Source of the DNA: JALEFZ01 sp964564415
GTDB taxonomy: Bacteria > Bacteroidota > Bacteroidia > J057
Reading direction: 5' to 3'
Length of the DNA stretch: 64,000 nt
Assembly: GCA_964564415.1 (NCBI GenBank)
Contig: CAZMAV010000011.1
Location: forward strand, 62,001 to 126,000
The notes below the pieces were generated by a model. It saw only the letters and a list, made by a program, of their open reading frames with translations. It searched no databases and was not told the DNA's origin. A program made the position numbers and the translations under genes. Position 1 is the first letter of the stretch. Every line of letters begins with the position of its first letter. Positions 42,749-50,600 of this stretch are shown here, in pieces.

Positions 42749-43891
42749 ATGGCAGAACAAGAATCGTCTAATACCTGTAAAAAGCTCTATGTAGCTGCAA
42801 CAAGCCAGCATGTAGGAAAGACTACCTCTACCCTGGGCTTGCTTCACGGTCTCAAGGACATGGGGGTAAATGTAGGGTACTCAAAGCCTGTGGGCCAACA
42901 ATTTATTGAAGTGGGCCCCAGCCGAGCGGATAAAGATGCTTTGTTGTTTGCTTCCTCTATGGAATTTGAGTTGGTACCGGAGTTGCATTCTCCAGTGATT
43001 CTTGGTCCTGGAGCTACCATTGCCTTTCTCGACAATCCTAATCAGTTCAATTATGCCAATCGTATTCTGAAGTCTTCAAAAATCCTGGAGCAAAAGCACG
43101 ATGTGGTAGTCTTTGAAGGCACAGGCCATCCCGGTGTAGGATCCGTGGTCAAGCTTTCTAATGCAAAAGTAGCCCAAATTTTGGACGCAGGTCTTATCAT
43201 GGTTGTGGAAGCAGGGATCGGTAATTGCATCGACCGCCTTGACCTCTGTCTTTCGGTATTTGACCAGAAATCCATTCCCATTGTAGGGGTAATTATCAAT
43301 AAGTGCCTACCCAATAAAATCGACAAGGTACGTCATTATGTTGGGGGAGTATTGGAAGAAAGGGGAATTAACCTCCTGGGAGTTTTGCCCTATGAAGAAG
43401 AACTGGGCCTGCCGGTTATCCATACCATCGTCAAAGCAGTAAAGGCGCAGGTAGAGCTAAACGAAGACATGCTCGATAATAAAGTGAGGGGAATCATTGC
43501 CGGGTCTTTGATTGACTTAAAGGAAGTCAAAGAGGATTTTGTCAACCAACTCCTCGTTGTTTCTATCAATCGATTGAAGGAAGCCATGAAAAAATTGGCT
43601 CAGGTAGGGCGAATCATGGAAAGCGATGAATCTCTTTTATCCGGAATTTTGCTTACCGGTCAAGGTGAAATAGATCAGGAGTCCGTAGATTATTTTGTCA
43701 AGCACAAGGTCCCCGTGCTTCGCGCAAAAATTGATACCTACGAGGCTGTCATCAAGATCAGTCAGATTGAAGTAAAGATCAATACCCGTACTCCATGGAA
43801 GGTCAAAAAGGCAGTAGAACTTTTCAAGGAGCATGTGGATATGCAATATATTGCAGATTTCCTCTGCCTCCCCGAAGCTAAGGCAAAATAA
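42749..43891 (+). CDS. BioD-like ATPase with DRTGG domain
   Basis: 380 aa. Residues 10-220 form a P-loop NTPase of the dethiobiotin synthetase type with VAATSQHVGKTTSTLGLL near residues 14-31 and VVVFEGTGHPGVGS near 113-126. Residues about 225-335 match a DRTGG domain (VRGIIAGSL). This is the N-terminal part of long phosphotransacetylases, but the PTA domain is absent. The protein may be a regulator or a ligand-binding ATPase. It is flanked by a promoter and a hairpin, so it is probably monocistronic. Confidence 0.82.
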   Translation: MAEQESSNTCKKLYVAATSQHVGKTTSTLGLLHGLKDMGVNVGYSKPVGQQFIEVGPSRADKDALLFASSMEFELVPELHSPVILGPGATIAFLDNPNQFNYANRILKSSKILEQKHDVVVFEGTGHPGVGSVVKLSNAKVAQILDAGLIMVVEAGIGNCIDRLDLCLSVFDQKSIPIVGVIINKCLPNKIDKVRHYVGGVLEERGINLLGVLPYEEELGLPVIHTIVKAVKAQVELNEDMLDNKVRGIIAGSLIDLKEVKEDFVNQLLVVSINRLKEAMKKLAQVGRIMESDESLLSGILLTGQGEIDQESVDYFVKHKVPVLRAKIDTYEAVIKISQIEVKINTRTPWKVKKAVELFKEHVDMQYIADFLCLPEAKAK

Positions 43892-43924
43892 AATTCCCTT
43901 TCGGAGCTACTCGAAAGGGAATTT
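43891..43924. terminator. Hairpin between convergent genes
   Basis: Thirteen-base perfect stem (43891-43903 with 43912-43924); the first stem base is the last base of the stop codon. On the minus strand it is followed by TTTTATTTTG, so it mainly serves the T9SS cargo gene that ends at 43951. Confidence 0.8.
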
Positions 43925-43950
43925 GAATCGGTTATTTTTCCAAAAGGACT

Positions 43951-44844
43951 TTATTCGATCTTTATCTTTTTTGTCTTTGTACCATTTGCGGTCGTAATTA
44001 TGTAGACATAAACACCTGGCTTCAATCCTCGGGTACTTATTTCTTCGGTGTATTCTCCCGCCTCTTCGATGTTTTTTTCAAGATTCCTGACCACTTGTCC
44101 ATTGGCGTCCAGGAGTTCGATGCTTACCTTTCCGGCATTCTTTACCCTGTAAGTAATGCTTTGACGGCTGCCGGCGGGATTGGGGAAGGCTTGTAATTCG
44201 AATGCCTCGCCGAGCTGGCCGGCAACATCCGTACTGCCATCCCAAAGGAGAAAATGAACAGGACTCTGTAGCAATCTTCTAACCGGATTCCCAGATTTCC
44301 TCCTACCTCTTTTTCCTTTTCCTTTACTGTCTCGGGAAGACTGAGGCTCTGCATCCCCGGGCTTATACTTCTCGATAATGGCCTTCATATCTTCTTTCCA
44401 GGCTTCCGCCTCTAACTTAAGCTGATCCAGGATCTCATAGATTTCGATTTCGTACTGATCGGCGATGACCCAGGCCTGATCCATGAGATGTCGTCGCTCT
44501 TTGCCGAGGGCCCTCATCTTATCGATATCTTCTTGAGAAGGATATTCTCCTTGCCTACGGGCTTTGATGAAGGATTTTCCTAGTACCTTCCCTTCTTCTT
44601 TGAGAGATTTGATTTGAGATCGGATTTCTTCCAGGTGGTTCTTCTCAGTCTCACCGATGTAAGTGTCAAGTTGGGCACGTGCAGGTGCCAGGATGGGGAA
44701 CACCTCCTTTTCCATGTAGGCCTTAATCTCTTTTCGAGCTTCAGGATGGGTCCGCATTCCTTTCTGTCCACGCTCTGTTTGGGCGCTTAAAGATAAACTA
44801 ATCCCGGTAAGAATAGCCGTCCATAACAGGTGTTTGATTTTCAT
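43951..44844 (-). CDS. Spy/CpxP-like helical protein with type A T9SS signal
   Basis: 297 aa. Signal peptide ends in LSLSAQ (about residue 22). The body (25-160) is charged and helical, with a LTxxQ-like periodicity that recalls Spy/CpxP-type chaperones but without a firm match. Residues about 165-190 are basic (KGKGKRGRRKS). The last 80 residues are a type A sorting domain: AFPNPAGSRQSITYRV near 220-235 and LKPGVYVYIITTANGTKTKK, ending KIKIE. The protein is therefore secreted by T9SS. A nested inverted repeat lies 6 bases upstream of the ATG. Confidence 0.82.
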   Translation of the reverse strand: MKIKHLLWTAILTGISLSLSAQTERGQKGMRTHPEARKEIKAYMEKEVFPILAPARAQLDTYIGETEKNHLEEIRSQIKSLKEEGKVLGKSFIKARRQGEYPSQEDIDKMRALGKERRHLMDQAWVIADQYEIEIYEILDQLKLEAEAWKEDMKAIIEKYKPGDAEPQSSRDSKGKGKRGRRKSGNPVRRLLQSPVHFLLWDGSTDVAGQLGEAFELQAFPNPAGSRQSITYRVKNAGKVSIELLDANGQVVRNLEKNIEEAGEYTEEISTRGLKPGVYVYIITTANGTKTKKIKIE

Positions 44845-44850
44845 AATTAC

Positions 44851-44967
44851 TAATGATTATCACGAATGAATGGCTAAAGCGCTGTTGGGGATATCATAAG
44901 TAATTTATTTTCAACCCCAATAGCGCTATTGATTGTATCCCCAAAAAATGATTCGTGATAATCACTA
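44851..44967. promoter_or_regulatory. Nested inverted repeats upstream of T9SS cargo gene
   Basis: Outer arms TAATGATTATCACGAAT (44851-44867) and ATTCGTGATAATCACTA (44951-44967) pair with one mismatch. Each contains a GTGAT-x-ATCAC-type dyad (the left copy with one change). Inner arms AGCGCTGTTGGGG (44879-44891) and CCCCAATAGCGCT (44915-44927) pair with one mismatch; the right one lies in the perfect 14-base palindrome CAATAGCGCTATTG. It begins 6 bases before the start at 44844. It could be two operator pairs, a leader hairpin, or a short palindromic mobile element. Confidence 0.6.
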
Positions 44968-45079
44968 CTGACTTAGTTAATATTTGTGAGCCAGAGTCCA
45001 GGAGTTTAGCTTGATCCTCCATGTTGTAAATGTGCCTGTTAGACAGCCAGCGGAGTTAAATTATTCCATTGGAACAAAA

Positions 45080-45105
45080 AAATCCCCAGAAAATACCGGG
45101 GATTT
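45080..45105 (-). terminator. Terminator for the PUR-family gene
   Basis: Eight-base stem AAATCCCC/GGGGATTT (45080-45087 with 45098-45105). On the minus strand it is followed by TTTTTTTG. It lies 32 bases past the stop at 45137. Confidence 0.8.
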
Positions 45106-45136
45106 ATATTTTATAGAGGCTTTTACTTCGGTTATA

Positions 45137-45562
45137 TCAGTCTTCCCAGGAAGTAGAGAGGGTTTCTTCCATTTCGATGGAGGTAGCCTCAGCTACAGTT
45201 TTTCCTTTTTCTTTCTCCTCCTCTTGAAGGTTATCATTGTCCATTGGCTCAGGCTTTTCGTAGTCGTAGGCATATTCGCCCTCGTATTCTCCTGGCTCTC
45301 GGTCAAACTCCTCGTAGTCGTAATCGGGCATCAGCTCCGTTTTTACGTGATCGACTGTCTTTGACAATGAGTTGAGAAACTTGTTAAAATCTTCCTTGTA
45401 AAGGAAAATTTTGTGCTTGTCATACCCCTTTCCGTTGAATCGACGTTTACTCTCCGTAATCGTGATATAATAGTCATTGGAACGGGTGGATCTCACATCA
45501 AAGAAGTACGTCCGCTTGCCGGCCCTGATCTTCTCCGAGTACACTTCATCTCTCCCTTGCAT
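45137..45562 (-). CDS. PUR family DNA/RNA-binding protein (DUF3276)
   Basis: 141 aa. Residues 1-70 form the single PUR domain, starting with EVYSEKIRAGKRTYFFDVRS, then DYYITITESKRRF and HKIFLYKEDFNKFLNSL, matching the bacterial PUR-alpha-like proteins common in Bacteroidota. The C-terminal half is long and acidic (YDYEEFDREPGEYEGEY and EEEKEKGK). It probably binds purine-rich single-stranded nucleic acid. The promoter upstream at 45600-45630 and terminator downstream suggest a single-gene unit. Confidence 0.92.
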   Translation of the reverse strand: MQGRDEVYSEKIRAGKRTYFFDVRSTRSNDYYITITESKRRFNGKGYDKHKIFLYKEDFNKFLNSLSKTVDHVKTELMPDYDYEEFDREPGEYEGEYAYDYEKPEPMDNDNLQEEEKEKGKTVAEATSIEMEETLSTSWED

Positions 45563-45599
45563 AACTTCAGATTTAGTTCGTGAGTTTTATCTTTAGAAG

Positions 45600-45630
45600 T
45601 AAAGGTAAATATTTTGATAAAACCTAACAA
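45600..45630 (-). promoter_or_regulatory. -7/-33 promoter for the PUR-family gene
   Basis: Minus strand: TTG (45630-45628), a 20-base spacer, then TACCTTTA (45607-45600), one mismatch to TAnnTTTG. It gives a leader of about 30 bases to the ATG at 45562. This is the best-spaced promoter found. Confidence 0.55.
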
Positions 45631-45675
45631 CCTATATCCTCTTATCGTACAAGGATTTTTACTGAAATCGACAGC

Positions 45676-46905
45676 TTATTTGTTTCCCGAAAGGTCCAGT
45701 CCTGCCTCTTTGAGCTTTTTCGCTTCTCTTTTCTGGATTTTGTTCTGCTTTTTGAGGATTAGCTTTTCCTTACGTTTGAGGAATTTCATGGCATATTTGT
45801 CAAGATTCTTACGACTTTCTACTTCTTCAATCTCTGCGATCACCTTTTCATCACCTACTTCTTCTGCCATGCGTTTGAGTTGGGCGAGTCGTGCCCTGAG
45901 GATGTGCTCTTGATTTTCAGCGTATGCTTTTTTCTGCTGATTGGTCATGACCGAGACAGTTTCTACATTCTTTTTCCAGTCATAAGTACCTCTGGAATAC
46001 ACAAGGGCATCATAAGAACCATCAGGCCCTAGCTCCCATACTTCCTTAAATTTTGACTGGCCAGATTTTGGACTGGCCATATGGTCATAGACGATGACTT
46101 TTTTCTTGCCCCAGGGCTTTTTCTTAATGTAGCCGTAATTGAGACTGAAAGGAGCATATTCAGAATACCTGAAAAGGGCCCTAAATTTGGGGACTATTGG
46201 ATCAAAATAGAATACATTGGCACCGAAAATGATCCGATTCTTATCCTTGGGATCAAAGGACATGACATCAACAAATTTTAGGTTGGAAGTATTATCCATT
46301 CCATTGTATCCCATGAGGAGAAAGTATTCCTGCTTTTTCATTTTGACCTTTTCCCCAGGCTCCGTCCCTTTAGGATCGTAATATTTAAGCACCTGCTTTT
46401 CTACCCCTTTCCCGTATTTGGGAGGATAATAAAGGCCCCCCAGCCAATTGTTGTTGTCCAGGATCATGTTTTCTACTCCTCTCGGAATTTCTGCCATCTC
46501 AATCAGGGGAATGACTATATACTCTTTTTCATCATATTCATTGACATATTCACGCTGAATTAAGCCGAAGTAGAAGTGCTGAATATCTCCGTAATAATCG
46601 TCTTGTTTTGCCTTCTTTATGATCTGCCATGTAAAAATCCTAAAGCTATTGTCTTCAGCTCTCAGAACAGAAATGGTTTCCAGCGAATCAAAGGGATAAT
46701 CGTAGCTGTCTTTCCTCTTCAGGCATTGGAAAAGAATCTGGGTAAACTTCCGGTTTTGAGCTTTTTGATACTCGAAGTCAGGATGGGTCAAAATATCTTG
46801 TGCCAATTCATCCAGGCTGGCTTCAATCTCAGGCAGAGGCTTTTGTGCCAAGGTAAAAGAAAGAAAGAGGCTATTGATCAATAATCCGATCAGGAATCTA
46901 TACAT
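45676..46905 (-). CDS. Exported protein of unknown function, 409 aa
   Basis: Signal peptide ends near residue 20 (SFTLAQ). Residues 25-330 form one soluble domain with mixed strands and helices, including FRIFTWQII near 88-96 and YFLLMGYNGMDNTSNLKFVD near 195-214. The last 90 residues are a charged, probably coiled, helix (KFLKRKEKLILKKQNKI). No family is recognised, although a similar plan (SP, domain, charged tail) occurs in other Bacteroidota proteins. No firm function. Confidence 0.75.
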   Translation of the reverse strand: MYRFLIGLLINSLFLSFTLAQKPLPEIEASLDELAQDILTHPDFEYQKAQNRKFTQILFQCLKRKDSYDYPFDSLETISVLRAEDNSFRIFTWQIIKKAKQDDYYGDIQHFYFGLIQREYVNEYDEKEYIVIPLIEMAEIPRGVENMILDNNNWLGGLYYPPKYGKGVEKQVLKYYDPKGTEPGEKVKMKKQEYFLLMGYNGMDNTSNLKFVDVMSFDPKDKNRIIFGANVFYFDPIVPKFRALFRYSEYAPFSLNYGYIKKKPWGKKKVIVYDHMASPKSGQSKFKEVWELGPDGSYDALVYSRGTYDWKKNVETVSVMTNQQKKAYAENQEHILRARLAQLKRMAEEVGDEKVIAEIEEVESRKNLDKYAMKFLKRKEKLILKKQNKIQKREAKKLKEAGLDLSGNK

Positions 46906-46956
46906 AAATTCTTTTTACTTTAGGATTTACTCAAATGAGGTTTAACCTAATCATAC

Positions 46957-47808
46957 GTGAAAAAAAGAACAAATGTCGCTGGTGGTAAGAAATTAATTTT
47001 GAGCAGGAAGGGATCTGATAGCAGTTCCGGAGGAGGGCCTAGTCCCATCATAGAGGGATATCCCTTATCCGTTCCCATTCCCCAACAGCATACGGAAATA
47101 CGCTACCGGGATCTCCGGCATCCCCACCTGGACCTCCCCGTCGTTTTAAATGATTTGTATGGCTGTCTCGATAAAGAATGCCATTTGGATCCCGATTTAT
47201 TTGAGGGAAATCTGGAAAAAAGGCCGGAGGGTTGGCGTCCGGCATTTGGTCAACATGGGTCAGCCCTTTCTCATTTGGATTCATACAAGGTAGGAAGAGG
47301 AGATATATTTCTGTTTTTTGGTTGGTTTAAAGAAGCCAAAAACGTCAATGGAAGATGGTGTTTTCATCCTCTTGCTGCTGACATTCATTTCATCTATGGA
47401 TACATGGAAATAGGAGAAAAGTGGATGGCAGAAAAAGCTAAACCTCCAAAATATCTGGCGAATCATCCCCATATAAAAGTCCGGGAACTATTTGAAAAGC
47501 CAAACAACTGCATTTATCTCTCAGCGGATAGACTTATTCTGAATACAGATAGGGCAGGAGCCGGACTTTTACCCTTTGCAAATAGAAGAATACTTACAGC
47601 CATAGAGGGGAAAAGAAGTAGATGGCTTCTTCCCTCATGTTTTTTTGACAAGCAGGGATATTGCAAACTGAGTTATCACCACAAACGAAAGGGAGAAAAA
47701 ATCCTGGGTAGCCCTTTCCATCTGTTTTCCTCTGTGCCAAGAGGACAAGAATTTGTGGTTGAAAGAGATAAGAACATTGATATTTGGCTTGAAAATATTT
47801 TGGAATAA
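46957..47808 (+). CDS. Nmad3 family protein (nucleotide modification-associated)
   Basis: 283 aa. The N-terminus has the family block KLILSRKGSDSSSGGGPSPI (residues 12-31) then YPLSVPIPQ; a central HPLAADIHFIYGYMEIG near 128-144; a final RSRWLLPSCFF and LSYHHK near 224-243, then SVPRGQEFVVE. Nmad3 proteins were predicted computationally to act with base-modifying enzymes in phages and in bacteria. Here no other modification gene is near. The start is GTG at 46957 because no ATG is in frame upstream. Repeat copy 3 follows the stop within 5 bases. Confidence 0.8.
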   Translation: MKKRTNVAGGKKLILSRKGSDSSSGGGPSPIIEGYPLSVPIPQQHTEIRYRDLRHPHLDLPVVLNDLYGCLDKECHLDPDLFEGNLEKRPEGWRPAFGQHGSALSHLDSYKVGRGDIFLFFGWFKEAKNVNGRWCFHPLAADIHFIYGYMEIGEKWMAEKAKPPKYLANHPHIKVRELFEKPNNCIYLSADRLILNTDRAGAGLLPFANRRILTAIEGKRSRWLLPSCFFDKQGYCKLSYHHKRKGEKILGSPFHLFSSVPRGQEFVVERDKNIDIWLENILE

Positions 47809-47832
47809 AATCTAACGTTGTTATAGTATTGT
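47807..47832. repeat. Copy 3 of the TAACGGTGTTATAG repeat (one mismatch)
   Basis: AATCTAACGTTGTTATAG follows the Nmad3 stop codon. It matches copy 2 over 18 bases with one change (G to T). Same strand orientation as copies 1 and 2. Confidence 0.45.
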
Positions 47833-48025
47833 CCCTTTAAAAATTTCTAGAAAAGATGAATCACACCTACAGGATTTTGCCAGTGAAAAACTTCAACAAT
47901 TTTTAGACTTACAAAGCCAGCATTCCTCAAGTCCTTTTGCTTGCATTCCCTTAATTATCCTCCTATGTTTACAGGATAATTTCTGGTGAGTTTTTTCTTG
48001 CCAAACATCAATTAGATATAAGATT
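47833..48025. other. Gap before ychF with an unexplained open fragment
   Basis: About 190 bases with no gene of normal length. From 47816 to 47989 one plus-strand frame stays open for about 57 codons and reads, in part, PLKISRKDESHLQDF and EKLQQFLDLQ. It has no plausible start codon and begins right at repeat copy 3. It may be the 3' end of a truncated gene. I do not recognise it. Confidence 0.3.
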
Positions 48026-49129
48026 ATGGGCTTTAAGTGTGGCATCGTAGGCCTCCCAAACGTAGGCAAATCCACCCTGTTCAACTCCCTTTCCAATGCA
48101 AAGGCTGAGGCTGCCAATTATCCCTTTTGTACCATCGAACCTAATACCGCTATGGTCATGGTACCCGATCCACGGCTGGACGAAATAACAACCTTGGTAA
48201 ATCCCAAGCAAACCCTGCCCGCCGTAGTTCAAATTGTAGATATTGCAGGTCTAGTGAGAGGTGCAAGCAAGGGCGAAGGATTGGGGAATAAATTTTTGGG
48301 TAATATCCGTGAATGCGAGGCCATTCTGCACGTTCTCAGATGCTTTGAGGACGATAATATCATACACGTGGAAGCTAGCCTAGACCCAATCCGGGACAAG
48401 GAAATCATAGATACCGAACTTCAGTTCAAAGACCTTGAAACACTGGAGAGGAAGTTGGAACGGACAAAGAAGATGACCAAGGGGGGGAACAAGGCTGCCA
48501 TGAAGGAGGTGGAAATTGTTCAAAAATATATCTCTCATGTAGAAGAGGGAAGAAATATACGTTCTCTTGAAGTGAGTGAAGAAGAGGAGGCTGTTGTAAA
48601 AGACCTCGGCTTACTCACAGCGAAAAAAGTCATGTACGTCTGCAACATCGACGAAGACAGTCTACCACATGGAGAAGAAAATCCCTACGTTCAAAAAGTA
48701 AAAAATGCAGTCAAGGAGGAGAATGCAGGTGTGATTTGTATTTCCGCTGCTTTTGAGGAGCAGCTCAACGAATTTGAGGAAGAAGGAGAAAAAAAGGAGT
48801 TACTAGAGTCTGTAGGGCTCGAGGAACCTGGCCTCAACCTTTTGATTCGCGAAGCTTATAAGCTTTTAGGGCTTCAGACTTACTTCACTGCGGGTGAAAA
48901 AGAAGTAAGGGCGTGGACCATTCCCTCCGGAGCCAAGGCTCCACAAGCTGCAGGAGTGATTCATACCGACTTTGAAAAGGGCTTTATCCGTGCTGAGGTA
49001 ATGAAGTACGATGACCTGATGAGCTACAAATCGGAGGCAGCCGTAAAAGAAGCGGGCAAACTCAGTGTAGAAGGAAAGGAATACGTCGTAGAGGATGGAG
49101 ATATCATGCATTTCCGCTTCAACGTCTAG
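48026..49129 (+). CDS. ychF: Redox-regulated ATPase/GTPase YchF
   Basis: 367 aa member of the Obg-related P-loop family (YchF/OLA1), which favours ATP over GTP and is tied to ribosomes and stress. G1 GLPNVGKSTLFNSL (residues 8-21), G3 VDIAGLVRGASKGEGLGNKF (72-91) and a NIDED-type G4 (202-206) are present. The C-terminal TGS-like domain includes FTAGEKEVRAWTIPSGAKAP and the end VEDGDIMHFRFNV. Length is standard. Confidence 0.97.
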   Translation: MGFKCGIVGLPNVGKSTLFNSLSNAKAEAANYPFCTIEPNTAMVMVPDPRLDEITTLVNPKQTLPAVVQIVDIAGLVRGASKGEGLGNKFLGNIRECEAILHVLRCFEDDNIIHVEASLDPIRDKEIIDTELQFKDLETLERKLERTKKMTKGGNKAAMKEVEIVQKYISHVEEGRNIRSLEVSEEEEAVVKDLGLLTAKKVMYVCNIDEDSLPHGEENPYVQKVKNAVKEENAGVICISAAFEEQLNEFEEEGEKKELLESVGLEEPGLNLLIREAYKLLGLQTYFTAGEKEVRAWTIPSGAKAPQAAGVIHTDFEKGFIRAEVMKYDDLMSYKSEAAVKEAGKLSVEGKEYVVEDGDIMHFRFNV

Positions 49130-49145
49130 CCACTAACAAAGCATC

Positions 49146-49562
49146 ATGATAATTAATGAAACCCAACTTAGGGTTAGGTACGGAGAAACGGACCAAATGG
49201 GATATGCTTACTATGGAAAACATGCAGAATACTTTGAGGTAGGAAGGGTAGAATTGGTACGCAGGTTAGGCATTCCCTACAAAGAAGTAGAGGCCAGAGG
49301 AATCATGATGCCCGTCTCAGAATTGCTGGTAAACTACAAGCGCCCAGCCAAATATGATGACTTGCTCACCATTCGGACACTTGTAAAAGAGAGGCCCCGA
49401 AGTTTTTTCCTTTTCGACTACGAAATATATAATGAAGAGGCAGAATTACTGGCTACCGGCCACGTTAAACTAGCCTTTGTAGACATGGAGCATATGCGTC
49501 CGGTTCGAGCTCCCGAATTTGTGCTAAAGGCCATAGATACTTACCTTCAACAAGAGTCCTAG
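49146..49562 (+). CDS. YbgC-type acyl-CoA thioesterase
   Basis: 138 aa hotdog-fold thioesterase. RVRYGETDQMGYAYYGKHAEYF near residues 8-29 includes the catalytic Asp of the YbgC/FadM group, and VKERPRSFFLFDYEIYN and VDMEHMRPVRAP match the family. It starts 16 bases after ychF and ends 3 bases before the YihY-like gene, so the three probably form one transcription unit. Confidence 0.93.
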   Translation: MIINETQLRVRYGETDQMGYAYYGKHAEYFEVGRVELVRRLGIPYKEVEARGIMMPVSELLVNYKRPAKYDDLLTIRTLVKERPRSFFLFDYEIYNEEAELLATGHVKLAFVDMEHMRPVRAPEFVLKAIDTYLQQES

Positions 49563-49565
49563 TGC

Positions 49566-50558
49566 ATGTTGAAGTTTTTCAAAGACATCCTGCCCCGACG
49601 GGCCAATCGCTATGTACAGAAGCTCCTGCTTAACCTTAGGAAAATAAAACTTCCCGGTTTTGAGGGGATGGGGCTTTATGATGTCATGAAATTTTTTATC
49701 AATGGCCTGATAGACAGCAAGTTCACCCTTATCGCTTCAGCGATGTCCTACCAGTTTTTCTTTAGCCTATTTCCCTCTCTTTTGCTAGCTTTCCTAACAT
49801 TTCCCTACATCCCGATAGAAAATATCCAAGAAGCTACTCTTTCATTTATCATGCAGTTTTTGCCTATCTCTACGGATCTGGCTCTGGGTAAAACAGAACT
49901 AACGCAGATGGTAGGGGAGATTGTCAGTCACTACTTCGAAGGCAGAAGTTCCTTTGGTCTGATCTTATTAAGTATTTTTCTGGCCCTTTGGGGTGCAACC
50001 AGGGGAATTATAGCGATGATGAAGGCATTTACGAAAAACGAAGAAGTCTTCAAAAAGCGCAATATCCTTCAGCTTTACGGCATGGCCTTCCTCATATTTG
50101 TAATCCTGGGTATGCTGATTCTGATTGCTGTTGTCAGTATCATCATTGTGAATCAGGGGCTGTGGTACCTGGAGCAATCAGGAATCATGAATGAATTCTG
50201 GCAGGACTTCTTGAGCCAGGGTGCAGGGCTTATATTCACTGCAGCAACAGTATTTTTTGGGATTTCTACCCTCTACTACCTGGCCCCTGCTACACAGGAG
50301 CGTTGGAAGTTTTTCTCCCCGGGTTCTGTAGCTGCAGGGGTACTGGTGTTGGTAGCCATAGTTGCGCTGAGGTACTTCTTTGCCAATTTTACCAACTTCA
50401 ATCGATTATATGGATCTTTGGGAGCTATTATCCTTCTTATGGTCTGGTTTTATTACATTTCTATCATGCTCCTGATCGGATTTGAGCTAAATACGGCAAT
50501 AGATTTGGCGGCATATGAGACCGAAAAAGAGCAAAATGAGCAATTGGGACATTCCTAA
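49566..50558 (+). CDS. YihY/BrkB family inner-membrane protein
   Basis: 330 aa with six predicted helices (about residues 60-80, 110-128, 135-160, 175-200, 220-240, 270-300). Family features are FTLIASAMSYQFFFSLFPSL near residues 56-75 and LYGSLGAIILLMVWFYYISI near 283-302, close to the YihY/BrkB consensus. Function unknown despite the historical RNase BN name. It is last in the run ychF, thioesterase, YihY. Confidence 0.9.
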   Translation: MLKFFKDILPRRANRYVQKLLLNLRKIKLPGFEGMGLYDVMKFFINGLIDSKFTLIASAMSYQFFFSLFPSLLLAFLTFPYIPIENIQEATLSFIMQFLPISTDLALGKTELTQMVGEIVSHYFEGRSSFGLILLSIFLALWGATRGIIAMMKAFTKNEEVFKKRNILQLYGMAFLIFVILGMLILIAVVSIIIVNQGLWYLEQSGIMNEFWQDFLSQGAGLIFTAATVFFGISTLYYLAPATQERWKFFSPGSVAAGVLVLVAIVALRYFFANFTNFNRLYGSLGAIILLMVWFYYISIMLLIGFELNTAIDLAAYETEKEQNEQLGHS

Positions 50559-50567
50559 AAGAGAAAA

Positions 50568-50592
50568 TCCCGACAGAGAGTTTCTGTCGGGA
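50568..50592. terminator. Hairpin between convergent YihY-like gene and cysH
   Basis: Ten-base perfect stem (50568-50577 with 50583-50592). On the minus strand it is followed by TTTTCTCTTTT, so it mainly ends the cysH transcript. Confidence 0.75.
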
Positions 50593-50600
50593 GTAAATTC

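Noticed and set aside
35540..47832. Integron attC sites as an explanation for the AATCTAAC...GTTATAG repeats
   Set aside because: TCTAAC fits one half of an attC core, but GTTATAG does not fit GTTRRRY, the spacer is only 3 bases, and neighbouring genes are not cassette-like.
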